A DNA stretch of 64,000 nucleotides from Sheuella amnicola (GTDB lineage Bacteria > Pseudomonadota > Gammaproteobacteria > Burkholderiales > Burkholderiaceae_B): NCBI RefSeq assembly GCF_010499255.1, contig NZ_JAAGRN010000005.1, forward strand, positions 124,001 through 188,000, in the 5' to 3' direction. This document shows, piece by piece, positions 9,901 to 18,573 of the stretch. The notes under the pieces were generated by a model, which had not been told where the DNA came from, made no database searches, and saw only the letters and a program-made list of their open reading frames with translations. The first letter of the stretch is position 1. The number at the start of each line of letters is the position of its first letter. Both the position numbers and the translations under genes were made by a program.

Positions 9901-12900
9901 TTTGCGTGATATCGATCGGGCGAGTGAAGAAGATAAAGCATTTATTATCGGCAAGGCGTATGAAAGATACATTGCCACGCGCGCACTGATCGGTTCGCCG
10001 GACCATTGCCGTCCAATTGTCGAACGCTTGATTGCAATGGGTGTCACTGAAATTTCCTGTTTCGTCGATTTTGGCATTGACGCTCATCTGGTTATTCAAA
10101 ATCTTCCTCAAATCAAGGCATTCAAGGACTCGTTTCTGACAAAACAAGTCAGTTCAGATTCTTTCCCTCTTAGTGAAGCTCAGCAACAACTTTGGTTGAT
10201 CGCAAAATTGCATGCCGATGGAAATCGCGCATATAACGATCCTGGCTGTATTGTGATCGAAGGGGACCTGAATCAATCCCTGCTTAAAGCCGCTGTGCAG
10301 CAAGTCATTGATCGTCATGAGTCGTTGCGAACCCGCATCGCAGATGATGGGCAGTCTCAAACCGTCATGCCCGCGTTCGAAATAGGGCTTGAATGCATCG
10401 ATTTGACTCGTGAAGACAATCCTGAAGATGCCGCCCAGCAGTGGATGGTCAAGCAGTCGTCTATCACCCGCGACTTGGCGTTTGATGCATTATTTGAACC
10501 AACACTTCTCAAAATCGCCCCTCAACGACACATCCTCTTCGTTTACGGCCACCATATCATTAGTGACGGCCCGTCCATGGGAACAGTCATTCAGGAAATT
10601 TGTAGGCTATACGAGGCAGCGAAAACCGGCCGTCAGGATAAATTACCGCCGGTGGTTCAATATAGAGACTTCATCAGATGGCATGCGCAACATAAGAACT
10701 CGCCATCAATGCTTGCTCATGAAGCCTACTGGCTCAAGCAATTCGAAACGTCTATTCCCGCGCTAGAGTTGCCCACTGACCGGACAAGGCCGGAAATCAA
10801 AACATATCGAGGAAACCGCATTAGAAAGGTCATGCCGCAAAATCTTGCGCAAAGACTAAGGAACACTGCAAAAGAGCAAGGGTCAACGATGTTCATGCTG
10901 CTCTTTGCGGCATATTCTGCTTTACTGCACAGAATAAGCGGACAAGAACGCCTAGTAATCGGCGCACCCTACTCTGGCCGTGGAATTGATGGTGCTCAGG
11001 GACTTGTCGGTTATGGCATTCATCTATTGCCCGTCATCAGCACAATTCATGATGGTTCCTTTGCCGATCATCTTTCGCAAATTAAAAACACGTTATTAAA
11101 TGCGTATTCGCATCAGGACTACCCTTTTTCACGATTGATCGACAAAATTGTTGTTCAGAGAGACCCTGGTAGATCACCGCTAGTGTCAACCATATTCAAT
11201 CTGGAAAGGCTTCCGCAAGCTCAACCGGTCGCAGATTTGCTGGTCTCCCCTTATCAGCAACCTATTACGTATACGCGCGTTGAGCTGACTTTCACAGTCA
11301 ATCTTCTTGGCAATGAAATCATTCTTGAGTGCGACTACAACACGGATCTATTCGATCAGGATCGCATGCATAAGGTGCTGGATAGCTATGAAAGTATTCT
11401 TGATGCGATCTGCACTGACATCCACGCCAATGTCATTCGACTTCCATTAGTCAATCAAGCTGAAAGTGAACGACAACTTAAGAATTGGAGCGCCGGGTCC
11501 GCTGCACTTTCACCCACATGCTTTCACAGTGCATTTGAAGACCAGGTACGACTTCAACCTGATCGGCCGGCACTGATCGAATACAACCAGAAGGGCAACA
11601 CACTTACCTACGATCAACTGAATCGTCGCGCAAATCAACTGGCCAGAAGGCTTCGCGAAATGGGTATTCGGCCTGAAGACCGGGTCGGAGTCTGTTTGCC
11701 TCGCTCAAATGACATGGTCATTTCGATGCTGGCCATCCTAAAGGCTGGTGCTGCTTATGTGCCGATGGATCCATCCTACCCTTCGGCAAGGCTGGATTTT
11801 CTGGTGCGAGACGCACAAGTTTCGCTACTGATCGGCAACAAAGACTCTCTGAATCAAATCGGCACAACCGCCATTGCCACTTTTGACATTGAGAAAGAGC
11901 AGGCAAAAACCCTAGTCGAGGCCGAGGACAATCTTGATAACCTCGCAGTACCTGCAAACCTCGCTTACGTGATTTACACCTCGGGTTCGACTGGTACACC
12001 GAAGGGTGCCATGATTACCCACGAAGGCTTTATGAATTACCTCACTTGGGCTGTTCAAGAATACGAGGCCAAATCAGGTGATGGTTCACCCGTGCTTGGA
12101 TCGATTGGGTTCGATGCCACAATCACTAGTATTTTCGTTCCTCTTCTAGCTGGCAATCAGGTCGTTCTTCTTCCTGAAGGCGCGGAACTCGAGGCGATTC
12201 AAGCGTTGACCAATTCACTCTATAAATATAGCTTCATCAAACTGACACCCGCTCATCTTGAAGCGCTCAACACATTAAGGGCCCAAAATCCCGAGGCTGA
12301 TCCTGAACTGGCTAAATATCTCATTCTGGGTGGTGAAGCCCTATCCGGCGCATCTCTTGATCCATGGTTCGACCATACTCAAACGCTTGGCATTAATGAA
12401 TATGGACCGACAGAAACCGTTGTGGGATGTTGCACTTTCACGGCCAGAGATCGTCTGACAGGTTCCGTTCCTATTGGCAAACCCATTCAAGGCACTCAAC
12501 TTTATGTTCTTGATTCACATATGAATCAAGTTCCGCCGGGAGTCGATGGCGAACTATATATTGGCGGTGCGGGTGTCGCACGTGGTTACCTTGACCGTCC
12601 AGGCCAAACCGCAGCTGTTTTCGTACCCAATCCATTCGGCTCGCAAATGGGTACGCCGGGAGATCGGCTCTACAAAACCGGGGATCGCGTTCGTTATCTC
12701 GCTGATGGGTCACTCGTATTTCTGGGCAGGATGGATAACCAGATCAAACTCAATGGATTCCGAATCGAGCCCGGCGAGATTGAAGCGGCGATTGTCGATC
12801 AGCAAGATGTACGAGAAGCGGTCGTCATGTTGATTAAAGATGCCAACAATCAATCCAGATTAATTGCCTATCTCACGGCTGATGATCAGAAATCAATTGA

Positions 12901-13423
12901 TATTTTGAACTTGAAAGAAGCATTACGCCGGGAACTTCCTGCACATATGATTCCATCCATGTTTACCGTTGTAGATGAAATGCCTTTGACCACACACGGC
13001 AAAGTGGATCGTAGTGCGCTGCCTGCTCCTGACTTCTCCACTTTTGAATCGAGTCAGCTCGATCATGCTCCATCTTCGGATATCGAGGAAAAGATCGCAG
13101 CCGCCTGGCGCAATACGCTATCGATGAACAAAGTCGGTATTCACCAGAACTTTTTTGATATTGGCGGCAATTCAATTCTTCTGCTTCAGGTATTCAAGCA
13201 ACTTGAACCAATCCTGCCTGCCGGCTTCCTTGTGGTTGATCTCTTTCGTTTTCCCACAATTGCCAGCCTGGCCGAACGATTGGCGCACCCACCCGAAAAG
13301 CGAAATCAGGAATCGGCTGACATTGGCTCACGCGCAAGTCTGCAACGCGCCGCAGCCATGAATCAAGCCAATCGTCAGCGTGCATTAAAAACAGCGGCTA
13401 AACCACGTCGGAAAACCACATAG
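6938..13423 (+). CDS. Hybrid PKS/NRPS: ACP-aminotransferase-LLM-C-A-PCP
   Basis: 2161 residues; the ATG follows a good AGGA site. Order: ACP (Ser39), a Pro/Thr-rich linker (about 80-225), a PLP aminotransferase of the glutamate-semialdehyde type (about 245-665, Schiff-base Lys503 in YGKIVGGG), a luciferase-like flavin monooxygenase (about 715-1065), a condensation domain (HHIISDG, second His at 1206), an adenylation domain (about 1520-2020, YTSGSTGTPKG) and a PCP (Ser2079, GGNS). The ACP-AMT-monooxygenase order matches the microginin/puwainaphycin type, where a beta-keto thioester is aminated and the alpha carbon hydroxylated. The by-eye A-domain code is D-A-T-K-I-G-E-V-G, closest to the Asn code DLTKxGEVG. 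So this protein should make a 2-hydroxy-3-amino acyl unit and join it to Asn. The domain order is certain. The hydroxylation position and Asn call are inference by analogy. Confidence 0.95.
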   Translation: MTRHQQVLNKLCELFSSLLRISVEEIDVHAQLVEMGADSLVLVSGVSVIEDHFGVKIEIRQFFEEITSLDAIATYLESRSNALLDGSVNHSETQTTTPIPAPVVLTNTATLSAPANSIPPTAPIQLPVIPTGISSDPEQMDAIGQLIFAQTQLMAQQLAMLSGAQVTQHIPVQPSPPVESNISPSPRQSPIAPKPPEQEDRSSPLRALNAPINPNANSGLSEQQSKHLANLIERFQARTAKSKELAQACRPTLADSRASIGFRFSTKEILYPITGVESTGSRLRDIDGNEYVDLTMGFGVLLFGSRPEHMKGVLEAEINQGFQLGPRSEHMLEISKLFTEMTGHERVAFTNSGTEAIMIALRLARAATGRDKIVIFDRAYNGHSDGTLAKTTRGAQGELISEPIAPGVPANVAKDVIVLDYGDPEALNTIRNHAHELAAVLVEPVQSRRLDLQPVEFLRELRKITEQTDVALIFDEMVSGFRAHPAGVQGLWDIKADIATYGKIVGGGTPVGAVAGSARYLDGIDGGMWQYGDASYPSAKRTYFGGTFCQHPFSMAACLATLRHMKAQGPALQANLNARTAAFAKRMNDYFEEEGLSIRVVYFASTFGFKFSGNIELFFYHLLLKGVYIWEWRACFLSTAHTDADIDFVVQAIKETIEEMREGGFLPARGNKSTHPSHVSNNNTTTTVSPAGSNKSVAVAAKSAMTSLPARVFSNKPVALQFGIYFFGNYDAAFSQDKYDLLMQGSLYADKNGFNAIWLPERHFDKFGGFSPNPAVLAAALARETENIQLRAGSVVMPLHHPLRVAEEWSVVDNLSNGRAGVSFAAGWHPNDFALAPDNFNNNREITFDGIDKVKRLWRGESVAFRAGNNKQIPLNIFPRPKQNHLPAWLTVVANPDTYRKAGEMGLGILTNLLGQSLEELEQNIAIYRQALKDHGHSPDVASVAILLHTYICEDNETAVEQARKPMSAYLLSSLSLFQKMAESMPPHLRDIDRASEEDKAFIIGKAYERYIATRALIGSPDHCRPIVERLIAMGVTEISCFVDFGIDAHLVIQNLPQIKAFKDSFLTKQVSSDSFPLSEAQQQLWLIAKLHADGNRAYNDPGCIVIEGDLNQSLLKAAVQQVIDRHESLRTRIADDGQSQTVMPAFEIGLECIDLTREDNPEDAAQQWMVKQSSITRDLAFDALFEPTLLKIAPQRHILFVYGHHIISDGPSMGTVIQEICRLYEAAKTGRQDKLPPVVQYRDFIRWHAQHKNSPSMLAHEAYWLKQFETSIPALELPTDRTRPEIKTYRGNRIRKVMPQNLAQRLRNTAKEQGSTMFMLLFAAYSALLHRISGQERLVIGAPYSGRGIDGAQGLVGYGIHLLPVISTIHDGSFADHLSQIKNTLLNAYSHQDYPFSRLIDKIVVQRDPGRSPLVSTIFNLERLPQAQPVADLLVSPYQQPITYTRVELTFTVNLLGNEIILECDYNTDLFDQDRMHKVLDSYESILDAICTDIHANVIRLPLVNQAESERQLKNWSAGSAALSPTCFHSAFEDQVRLQPDRPALIEYNQKGNTLTYDQLNRRANQLARRLREMGIRPEDRVGVCLPRSNDMVISMLAILKAGAAYVPMDPSYPSARLDFLVRDAQVSLLIGNKDSLNQIGTTAIATFDIEKEQAKTLVEAEDNLDNLAVPANLAYVIYTSGSTGTPKGAMITHEGFMNYLTWAVQEYEAKSGDGSPVLGSIGFDATITSIFVPLLAGNQVVLLPEGAELEAIQALTNSLYKYSFIKLTPAHLEALNTLRAQNPEADPELAKYLILGGEALSGASLDPWFDHTQTLGINEYGPTETVVGCCTFTARDRLTGSVPIGKPIQGTQLYVLDSHMNQVPPGVDGELYIGGAGVARGYLDRPGQTAAVFVPNPFGSQMGTPGDRLYKTGDRVRYLADGSLVFLGRMDNQIKLNGFRIEPGEIEAAIVDQQDVREAVVMLIKDANNQSRLIAYLTADDQKSIDILNLKEALRRELPAHMIPSMFTVVDEMPLTTHGKVDRSALPAPDFSTFESSQLDHAPSSDIEEKIAAAWRNTLSMNKVGIHQNFFDIGGNSILLLQVFKQLEPILPAGFLVVDLFRFPTIASLAERLAHPPEKRNQESADIGSRASLQRAAAMNQANRQRALKTAAKPRRKTT

Positions 13424-13445
13424 TCATTTTCAGGAAATCGAAATC

Positions 13446-16400
13446 GTGAATCAGGAACAAGATAATCAAGATCTCGTGGATTACATCGCGATTATCGGCA
13501 TGTCGACCCGACTGCCTGGGGCGCCCAATTTGAAGGCCTATTGGGAATTGCTGCGTGATGGGCGAGAAGCCATCATCTCATCGACTAAGGAGGAGCTGGC
13601 TGCAAACGGCTATCCGGAAGACTTGATCAACAATCCAAACATGATTTCCGCCAGAGGCTTTCTTGCGGATGCGGATATGTTCGATGCTTCTTTTTTTGGC
13701 ATATCGCCTCGCGAAGCTGAACTGGTGGATCCGCAGCATAGAGTCATGCTGGAATGCGCCTGGGAAGCCATGGAGCATGCCGGTTATGAACCGTCCTCCT
13801 ATCCTGGTCGCGTCGCCATCCTGACCAGCGCCGGAATGAACACCTATCTGGCGTTCAACATCATGACTCACCCCGGCTTGATTGAAGAGATTGGTGGATT
13901 TCAACTGTCAATTTATAACGACAAGGATTTTGTTCCGACGCGTATCGCATACAGCATGAATACGCATGGTCCGGCCATTGATATAGGCACAGCATGTTCA
14001 TCATCGCTTGTCGGGGTCCACATGGCATGCCAGCAACTGCTCACATATCAAGCAGACATGGTGCTAGTCGGCGGCGTGACCGTGCATTTTCCGCAACATA
14101 ACGCCTACCTTCACGAAGGTGGGTCCGCATATTCACCGGATGGCCATTGCCGTCCCTTTGACGCCACGCCAAGCGGCCTGGTGGATGGCAATGGTGCGGC
14201 ATGCGTCGTTTTGAAACGACTGAGCGAGGCGATTGAGGATGGCGACCATATTCACGCCATTATTCGCGGTTCAGCCATCAACAACGATGGATCCGACAAA
14301 ATTGGATATTCAGCTCCATCGATTGAAGGTCAATCAGAGGTGATTCTTCAGGCGCAGGCTGCTGCAGGAGTGCAAGGTGCAGATATTACCTATATCGAAG
14401 CACATGGCACAGCCACGCCTCTCGGTGATCCGATTGAAGTTGCCGCATTGACACAAGCTTTTCGCGACTCGACTGATGCAAAGTCATATTGCGGAATTGG
14501 TTCGGTCAAGTCGAATATCGGACACGTGGACAAGGCAGCAGGGCTCGCGGGCCTGATTAAAACTGTCCTTTCTCTTGAAAACGAGCAATTAGCTCCTAAT
14601 CTTCACTGGAAGGCGCCCAATCCCAAACTCGATCTACCAAATACCCCGTTCTATGTCGTCGATAAGCTTAAAGAATGGAAACGCGTCGAGAATAAACCCA
14701 GATTTGCCGGCATCAGCTCATTCGGAGTCGGTGGAACGAACTCTCACGCCATACTTGAAGAGGCTCCAATTCGTCCTGACGGCTCGCCATCCAGGCCGTC
14801 AAAATTAATCCTTTTATCTGCACGAACAGAAACCGCACTCGCGACATATGCTAAAAATCTTGAACAATATTTGTCTCAAGAACCAAGCATCGATTTGGCC
14901 GATGTCGCATACACATTACAGGTAGGTCGTAAGAAATTCGCCCATAGATTGGCCATTTCCTGCTCAACACCAGCTGAGGCCAGTGAAAAACTTCAATACG
15001 CAGCCTCCAGCTTTGTCGAACAAGACGCAACACATACGACCTTCATGTTCACCGGCCAGGGCAGTCAGTATGCCGGAATGGCAGAAGGTCTATATGCGAA
15101 TGAACCCGCATTCAAAGAGACCGTTGATATCTGCGCTGATATCCTCAAGCCGATGATTGGACGCGATGTCCGTGAATTTATTCTGACCGACATCAAGACT
15201 AAAGATCAGTGCCAGGAAGATCTTCGCAATACTTGCTTTGCGCAGCCCGCTTTATTTGTCGTTGAATACGCCATCGCAAAGCTCTGGATAAGCTGGGGAG
15301 TAAAGCCCTCCGCAATGATCGGCCATAGTCTTGGCGAATATGTTGCTGCGTGCATTTCAGGTGTTATCGGCCTTGAAGATGCATTGAAAATAGTCAGCGC
15401 AAGAAGTCGCCTGATGCAGAGCATGCCGACCGGCTCAATGATGGCGGTTTCACTGCCAGAAACTGAAGTTCAACAGTTACTCAAAGCCGAGGGCATTGAA
15501 CTTGATATCGCGGCAGTGAATGCAACTTCACTTTGCGTCGTATCCGGTGCGGATGACAAGATCAATGCATTGCGCGGCATTCTGGAAGGCCAATCCCGAC
15601 AGTGCCGGTTGCTGCACACTTCGCATGCTTTCCATTCTTCCATGATGGAGCCGATGCTTTCCGACTTTGCTCAAGTCCTCGCCTCCGCTAAGCTCAATGC
15701 ACCCGGCATTCCATATGTTTCGAACCTCACGGGAACTTGGATCACATCGCAGCAAGCCACAAGTCAACAATACTGGCTTGATCACCTTAGACACGCAGTG
15801 CGATTTGCAGATGGATTGAAAACCATCCTATCTAAAGACCCGCAATCAGTATTGCTTGAAGTCGGTCCGGGCAGAACGCTGACCTCACTTGCAAAAATGA
15901 TTCAAGCCTCCCAAGATGGCGGGGCGACCTATATTTCCAGCCTCCCCCCGGCCGAAGCAACCACTTCCGCAGAGGCTTTCCTGACTCAAAGTCTGGGGCA
16001 GCTGTGGATGTCAGGCATATCAATTGACTGGGATGCTTATTATGCCGGGCAACGCAGATTGCGCCAGGCATTACCGACTTACCCATTTGAAAAATCTAAA
16101 TTCTGGATCGAGCCACTCAGTCCGGGCAAGTCCATAAACCATGCCTTAGATCCATCAAGGCGGAAGAATCCTGAGGAATGGTTCTACACCCCGGCACTTG
16201 TGACCAGCCAGCTCACCCTTGCCCAAGAAGAAAGTCCCAAATCGATTGCAGTCATTTCCAATGAGCGTTTGCTTGCAACCGAATTGCAAAAATTATTAGC
16301 TGATCGAGGAAATTGTGTTTCGCTCATATCCCCTCAGTTGATCGGTGATGACACGTTTATAGAGTCATCAGATAAATTAATTTACATACCGGAACATACA

Positions 16401-17942
16401 GACGACGACCAGAGCATAGAATTACTGAACTTCATCCAGGCCATCAGGAAGGTTCGCTCAGACGATGAAATAGATTTAACCATCATTGTCAGCCATGCAT
16501 TGGCCCACGGACCTGAATCGAAGATCAATCCGCACATGGCCGCCTTTTATGGTGCATTTAACGCAATACGCTTTGAATGCCCCGACCTGACGGTCAGAAT
16601 GATTGACTGCGCCTTGCCGGATAACGCAAAGTCAACACAACGTTTGGCAAAAAAGGTTTGCAACGAATTGCGCAATCAGCTGTTGGAGCCTGTCGTTGTT
16701 TTGCGTGCCAATGGAAGATGGATTCCGGAATTGCAATCCATTCCGATGACCAAAAATAGCAAAACTCCTGGCTTGCTTCGCGAGCATGGCACATACGTAA
16801 TCATTGGCGGAGTATCTGACATTGGCATACTGTTCGGCATACAACTGGCAAAAATTTGTCAGGCAAATATTATCCTGACAACAAGCGATTCCGGGTTTGA
16901 GCTGGATAAATCGACTTTCAAGGATCGTATCGATCAAATTAGTGCATCAGGCGGCAAAGTCGTCACTAGGATCACTTCGGACCTCACCCCTGATGGATTC
17001 AAAAAAATCATTGAAGAGGGAGTTGCGTTGTTTGGAAATGTCAATGGCGTGATCGATGCAACTGACATGCATGCAATTAAGCCTATTCAATCGATTCAAA
17101 ACTTTGACTCAGACGCAGGAAAATCGTTTCTCAAAAGTACGGAATCGCATCTCAGCATGCTAAAAACCGCCATCGATGGACAAGATCTCGATTTTTGCTT
17201 GATCATGTCATCTTTGACTGCACAGATTGGTGGAGTCGGACAATTCATCTCATCATCTGCAGCGGCTTATGTGCAAGCATTCTCGCATCAGGCCAATCAA
17301 ACATCCGAAACGCCCTGGATGGTTGCTCAATGGGATGCTTGGAAAGAAACCGACGAACCCGTTTCTGCTCGCACTCAGGACTACTCATTATCGCCAAGTG
17401 ATGGCGCGCAAGCATTTTCGCTACTGACGCTTCAGATCATTGCACCTTGTGTTGTCATTGCAACTAATCCACCGCAGTTGCGGGTGGGAACGCAGCAACG
17501 AGCCACAGATGAAGCCATCGGGCAGTCAACAAAATCTGAGCGCAGGTATGACAGGCCTCATCTCGCAAATCCATATGTCGCTCCACGCAATGAGCATGAG
17601 CAGGCCATATCGGAGATTTGGCAAAGCACACTGGCAATTAATCAGATCGGGGTTGACGACAACTTCTTCGATCTGGGTGGGCATTCACTACTTGGAGCTC
17701 AACTCACTGCCGAAATTCAACAAAAATTTAAAACGCCTGTCGACATGAGCATGCTCTTTTCGCATCCGACTGTCGCGGCCCTTAGCAAGGCATTGCTTCA
17801 GAATCAAGTAAGCGACAGCGACGAAGATTTACTTGCGCAACAACTTGATCAGCTCGAACAAATGTCAGATGAAGAGGTACAGGCGCTTCTTGAGCGTAAA
17901 GACCTGCCTGCGGCCCTCGCCAAAGCGCTTGGTTTAGCGTAA
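13446..17942 (+). CDS. PKS module KS-AT-KR(defective)-carrier
   Basis: 1498 residues with a GTG start behind AGGA. The KS has Cys184 (GTACSSS), His320 (EAHGTAT, where the usual form is EAHGTGT) and NIGH. The AT has GHSLGEY (Ser628) and HAFHSS, indicating malonyl-CoA. The region 1110-1330 is a ketoreductase fold with lost motifs: the nucleotide loop reads GGVSDIG, and at the position of GQANYAAAN it reads GQFISSSAA, so the catalytic Tyr is Ser1269 and the Asn is Ala1273. The Ser of the MSS motif remains. The carrier domain (Ser1414, GGHS) is PCP-like. A C-terminal acidic helix (about 1455-1498) is probably a docking element. The KS follows a PCP-terminated protein, so it should extend a peptidyl chain by malonate and leave the beta-keto group unreduced. 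Confidence 0.93.
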   Translation: MNQEQDNQDLVDYIAIIGMSTRLPGAPNLKAYWELLRDGREAIISSTKEELAANGYPEDLINNPNMISARGFLADADMFDASFFGISPREAELVDPQHRVMLECAWEAMEHAGYEPSSYPGRVAILTSAGMNTYLAFNIMTHPGLIEEIGGFQLSIYNDKDFVPTRIAYSMNTHGPAIDIGTACSSSLVGVHMACQQLLTYQADMVLVGGVTVHFPQHNAYLHEGGSAYSPDGHCRPFDATPSGLVDGNGAACVVLKRLSEAIEDGDHIHAIIRGSAINNDGSDKIGYSAPSIEGQSEVILQAQAAAGVQGADITYIEAHGTATPLGDPIEVAALTQAFRDSTDAKSYCGIGSVKSNIGHVDKAAGLAGLIKTVLSLENEQLAPNLHWKAPNPKLDLPNTPFYVVDKLKEWKRVENKPRFAGISSFGVGGTNSHAILEEAPIRPDGSPSRPSKLILLSARTETALATYAKNLEQYLSQEPSIDLADVAYTLQVGRKKFAHRLAISCSTPAEASEKLQYAASSFVEQDATHTTFMFTGQGSQYAGMAEGLYANEPAFKETVDICADILKPMIGRDVREFILTDIKTKDQCQEDLRNTCFAQPALFVVEYAIAKLWISWGVKPSAMIGHSLGEYVAACISGVIGLEDALKIVSARSRLMQSMPTGSMMAVSLPETEVQQLLKAEGIELDIAAVNATSLCVVSGADDKINALRGILEGQSRQCRLLHTSHAFHSSMMEPMLSDFAQVLASAKLNAPGIPYVSNLTGTWITSQQATSQQYWLDHLRHAVRFADGLKTILSKDPQSVLLEVGPGRTLTSLAKMIQASQDGGATYISSLPPAEATTSAEAFLTQSLGQLWMSGISIDWDAYYAGQRRLRQALPTYPFEKSKFWIEPLSPGKSINHALDPSRRKNPEEWFYTPALVTSQLTLAQEESPKSIAVISNERLLATELQKLLADRGNCVSLISPQLIGDDTFIESSDKLIYIPEHTDDDQSIELLNFIQAIRKVRSDDEIDLTIIVSHALAHGPESKINPHMAAFYGAFNAIRFECPDLTVRMIDCALPDNAKSTQRLAKKVCNELRNQLLEPVVVLRANGRWIPELQSIPMTKNSKTPGLLREHGTYVIIGGVSDIGILFGIQLAKICQANIILTTSDSGFELDKSTFKDRIDQISASGGKVVTRITSDLTPDGFKKIIEEGVALFGNVNGVIDATDMHAIKPIQSIQNFDSDAGKSFLKSTESHLSMLKTAIDGQDLDFCLIMSSLTAQIGGVGQFISSSAAAYVQAFSHQANQTSETPWMVAQWDAWKETDEPVSARTQDYSLSPSDGAQAFSLLTLQIIAPCVVIATNPPQLRVGTQQRATDEAIGQSTKSERRYDRPHLANPYVAPRNEHEQAISEIWQSTLAINQIGVDDNFFDLGGHSLLGAQLTAEIQQKFKTPVDMSMLFSHPTVAALSKALLQNQVSDSDEDLLAQQLDQLEQMSDEEVQALLERKDLPAALAKALGLA

Positions 17943-17983
17943 CTTAAATTAATTGAATTCATATTCTCTGGGAGTCAAGCATC

Positions 17984-18187
17984 ATGTCTAACGAAAACAC
18001 TGAGGTTCAGTACATCGTCGTGATCAATCACGAAGAGCAATACTCTATCTGGCCCGACTTCAAAGCGATACCGAATGGTTGGCGCGATGCAGGATTTAGA
18101 GGTCTTAAGCAGGCCTGTTTGGATCACATCAACACTGTATGGACTGATATGCGTCCATTGAGCTTAAGACAAAAAATGAACGCCTGA
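17984..18187 (+). CDS. MbtH-like protein
   Basis: A 67-residue protein with the family's fixed residues: [10 protein letters not shown] near the N-terminus, the PxGW segment and the [10 protein letters not shown] tail. MbtH-like proteins bind NRPS adenylation domains and help them fold or work. It lies between the PKS module and the four-carrier NRPS block, 42 bp after the former, with a GGGAG-like ribosome site before its ATG. It probably serves one or more of the five adenylation domains in this window; which one cannot be told from sequence. The family call is very safe. Confidence 0.96.
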   Translation: MSNENTEVQYIVVINHEEQYSIWPDFKAIPNGWRDAGFRGLKQACLDHINTVWTDMRPLSLRQKMNA

Positions 18188-18225
18188 TTGCCCGTATTTT
18201 TCAACTTAAATTAACAGGACTCGAA

Positions 18226-18513
18226 ATGAACAGTACAAAACCATATGAAGCACTAGTTAGAAAATGCTGGGATGATCCGGAATTTAAAGCCCGCTTGCTG
18301 AAAGACCCCCAAGCCGTTTTGCTTGAAGCTGGCTTGCCTATCCCTGCCGGCATCAAATCAATTACAGCCATTGAAAATAGTCCTCAACAATTAACCATTG
18401 TCATCCCTCCAAATCCGGCCGATATGCCTGATGAAAAGGAATTGATCGCCGGCGGATTTTTCGTTTTCACACGAGGCGGCTTTTCTTGCGACTTTATTGT
18501 CCATAATCGTTAA
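18226..18513 (+). CDS. NHLP-type (nitrile-hydratase leader) RiPP-precursor-like peptide
   Basis: 95 residues, ATG behind AGGA. Residues 1-60 match the NHLP leader pattern derived from nitrile hydratase alpha: CWDDPEFKARLLKDPQAVL, then an xGLPIPAGI-like turn and a beta segment ending in VIPP. An acidic helix DEKELIAGG follows, with a double glycine at 76-77 typical of cleavage by C39-type peptidases. The remainder, residues 78-95 (FFVFTRGGFSCDFIVHNR), would be an 18-residue core with one Thr, one Ser and one Cys. A second GG at 84-85 offers an alternative cut. No LanM, radical SAM, cyclodehydratase or C39 transporter gene is in the window. It sits 38 bp after the MbtH gene and 60 bp before a giant NRPS in the same direction, so it is probably co-transcribed with the assembly line. 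Family resemblance is good. Processing, and any link to the NRPS product, is unknown. Confidence 0.8.
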   Translation: MNSTKPYEALVRKCWDDPEFKARLLKDPQAVLLEAGLPIPAGIKSITAIENSPQQLTIVIPPNPADMPDEKELIAGGFFVFTRGGFSCDFIVHNR

Positions 18514-18573
18514 TTATTTACCGATGAATTCTGACATTACTTCAATCTCGGCGAGATAACAGGATCAAGTTTC

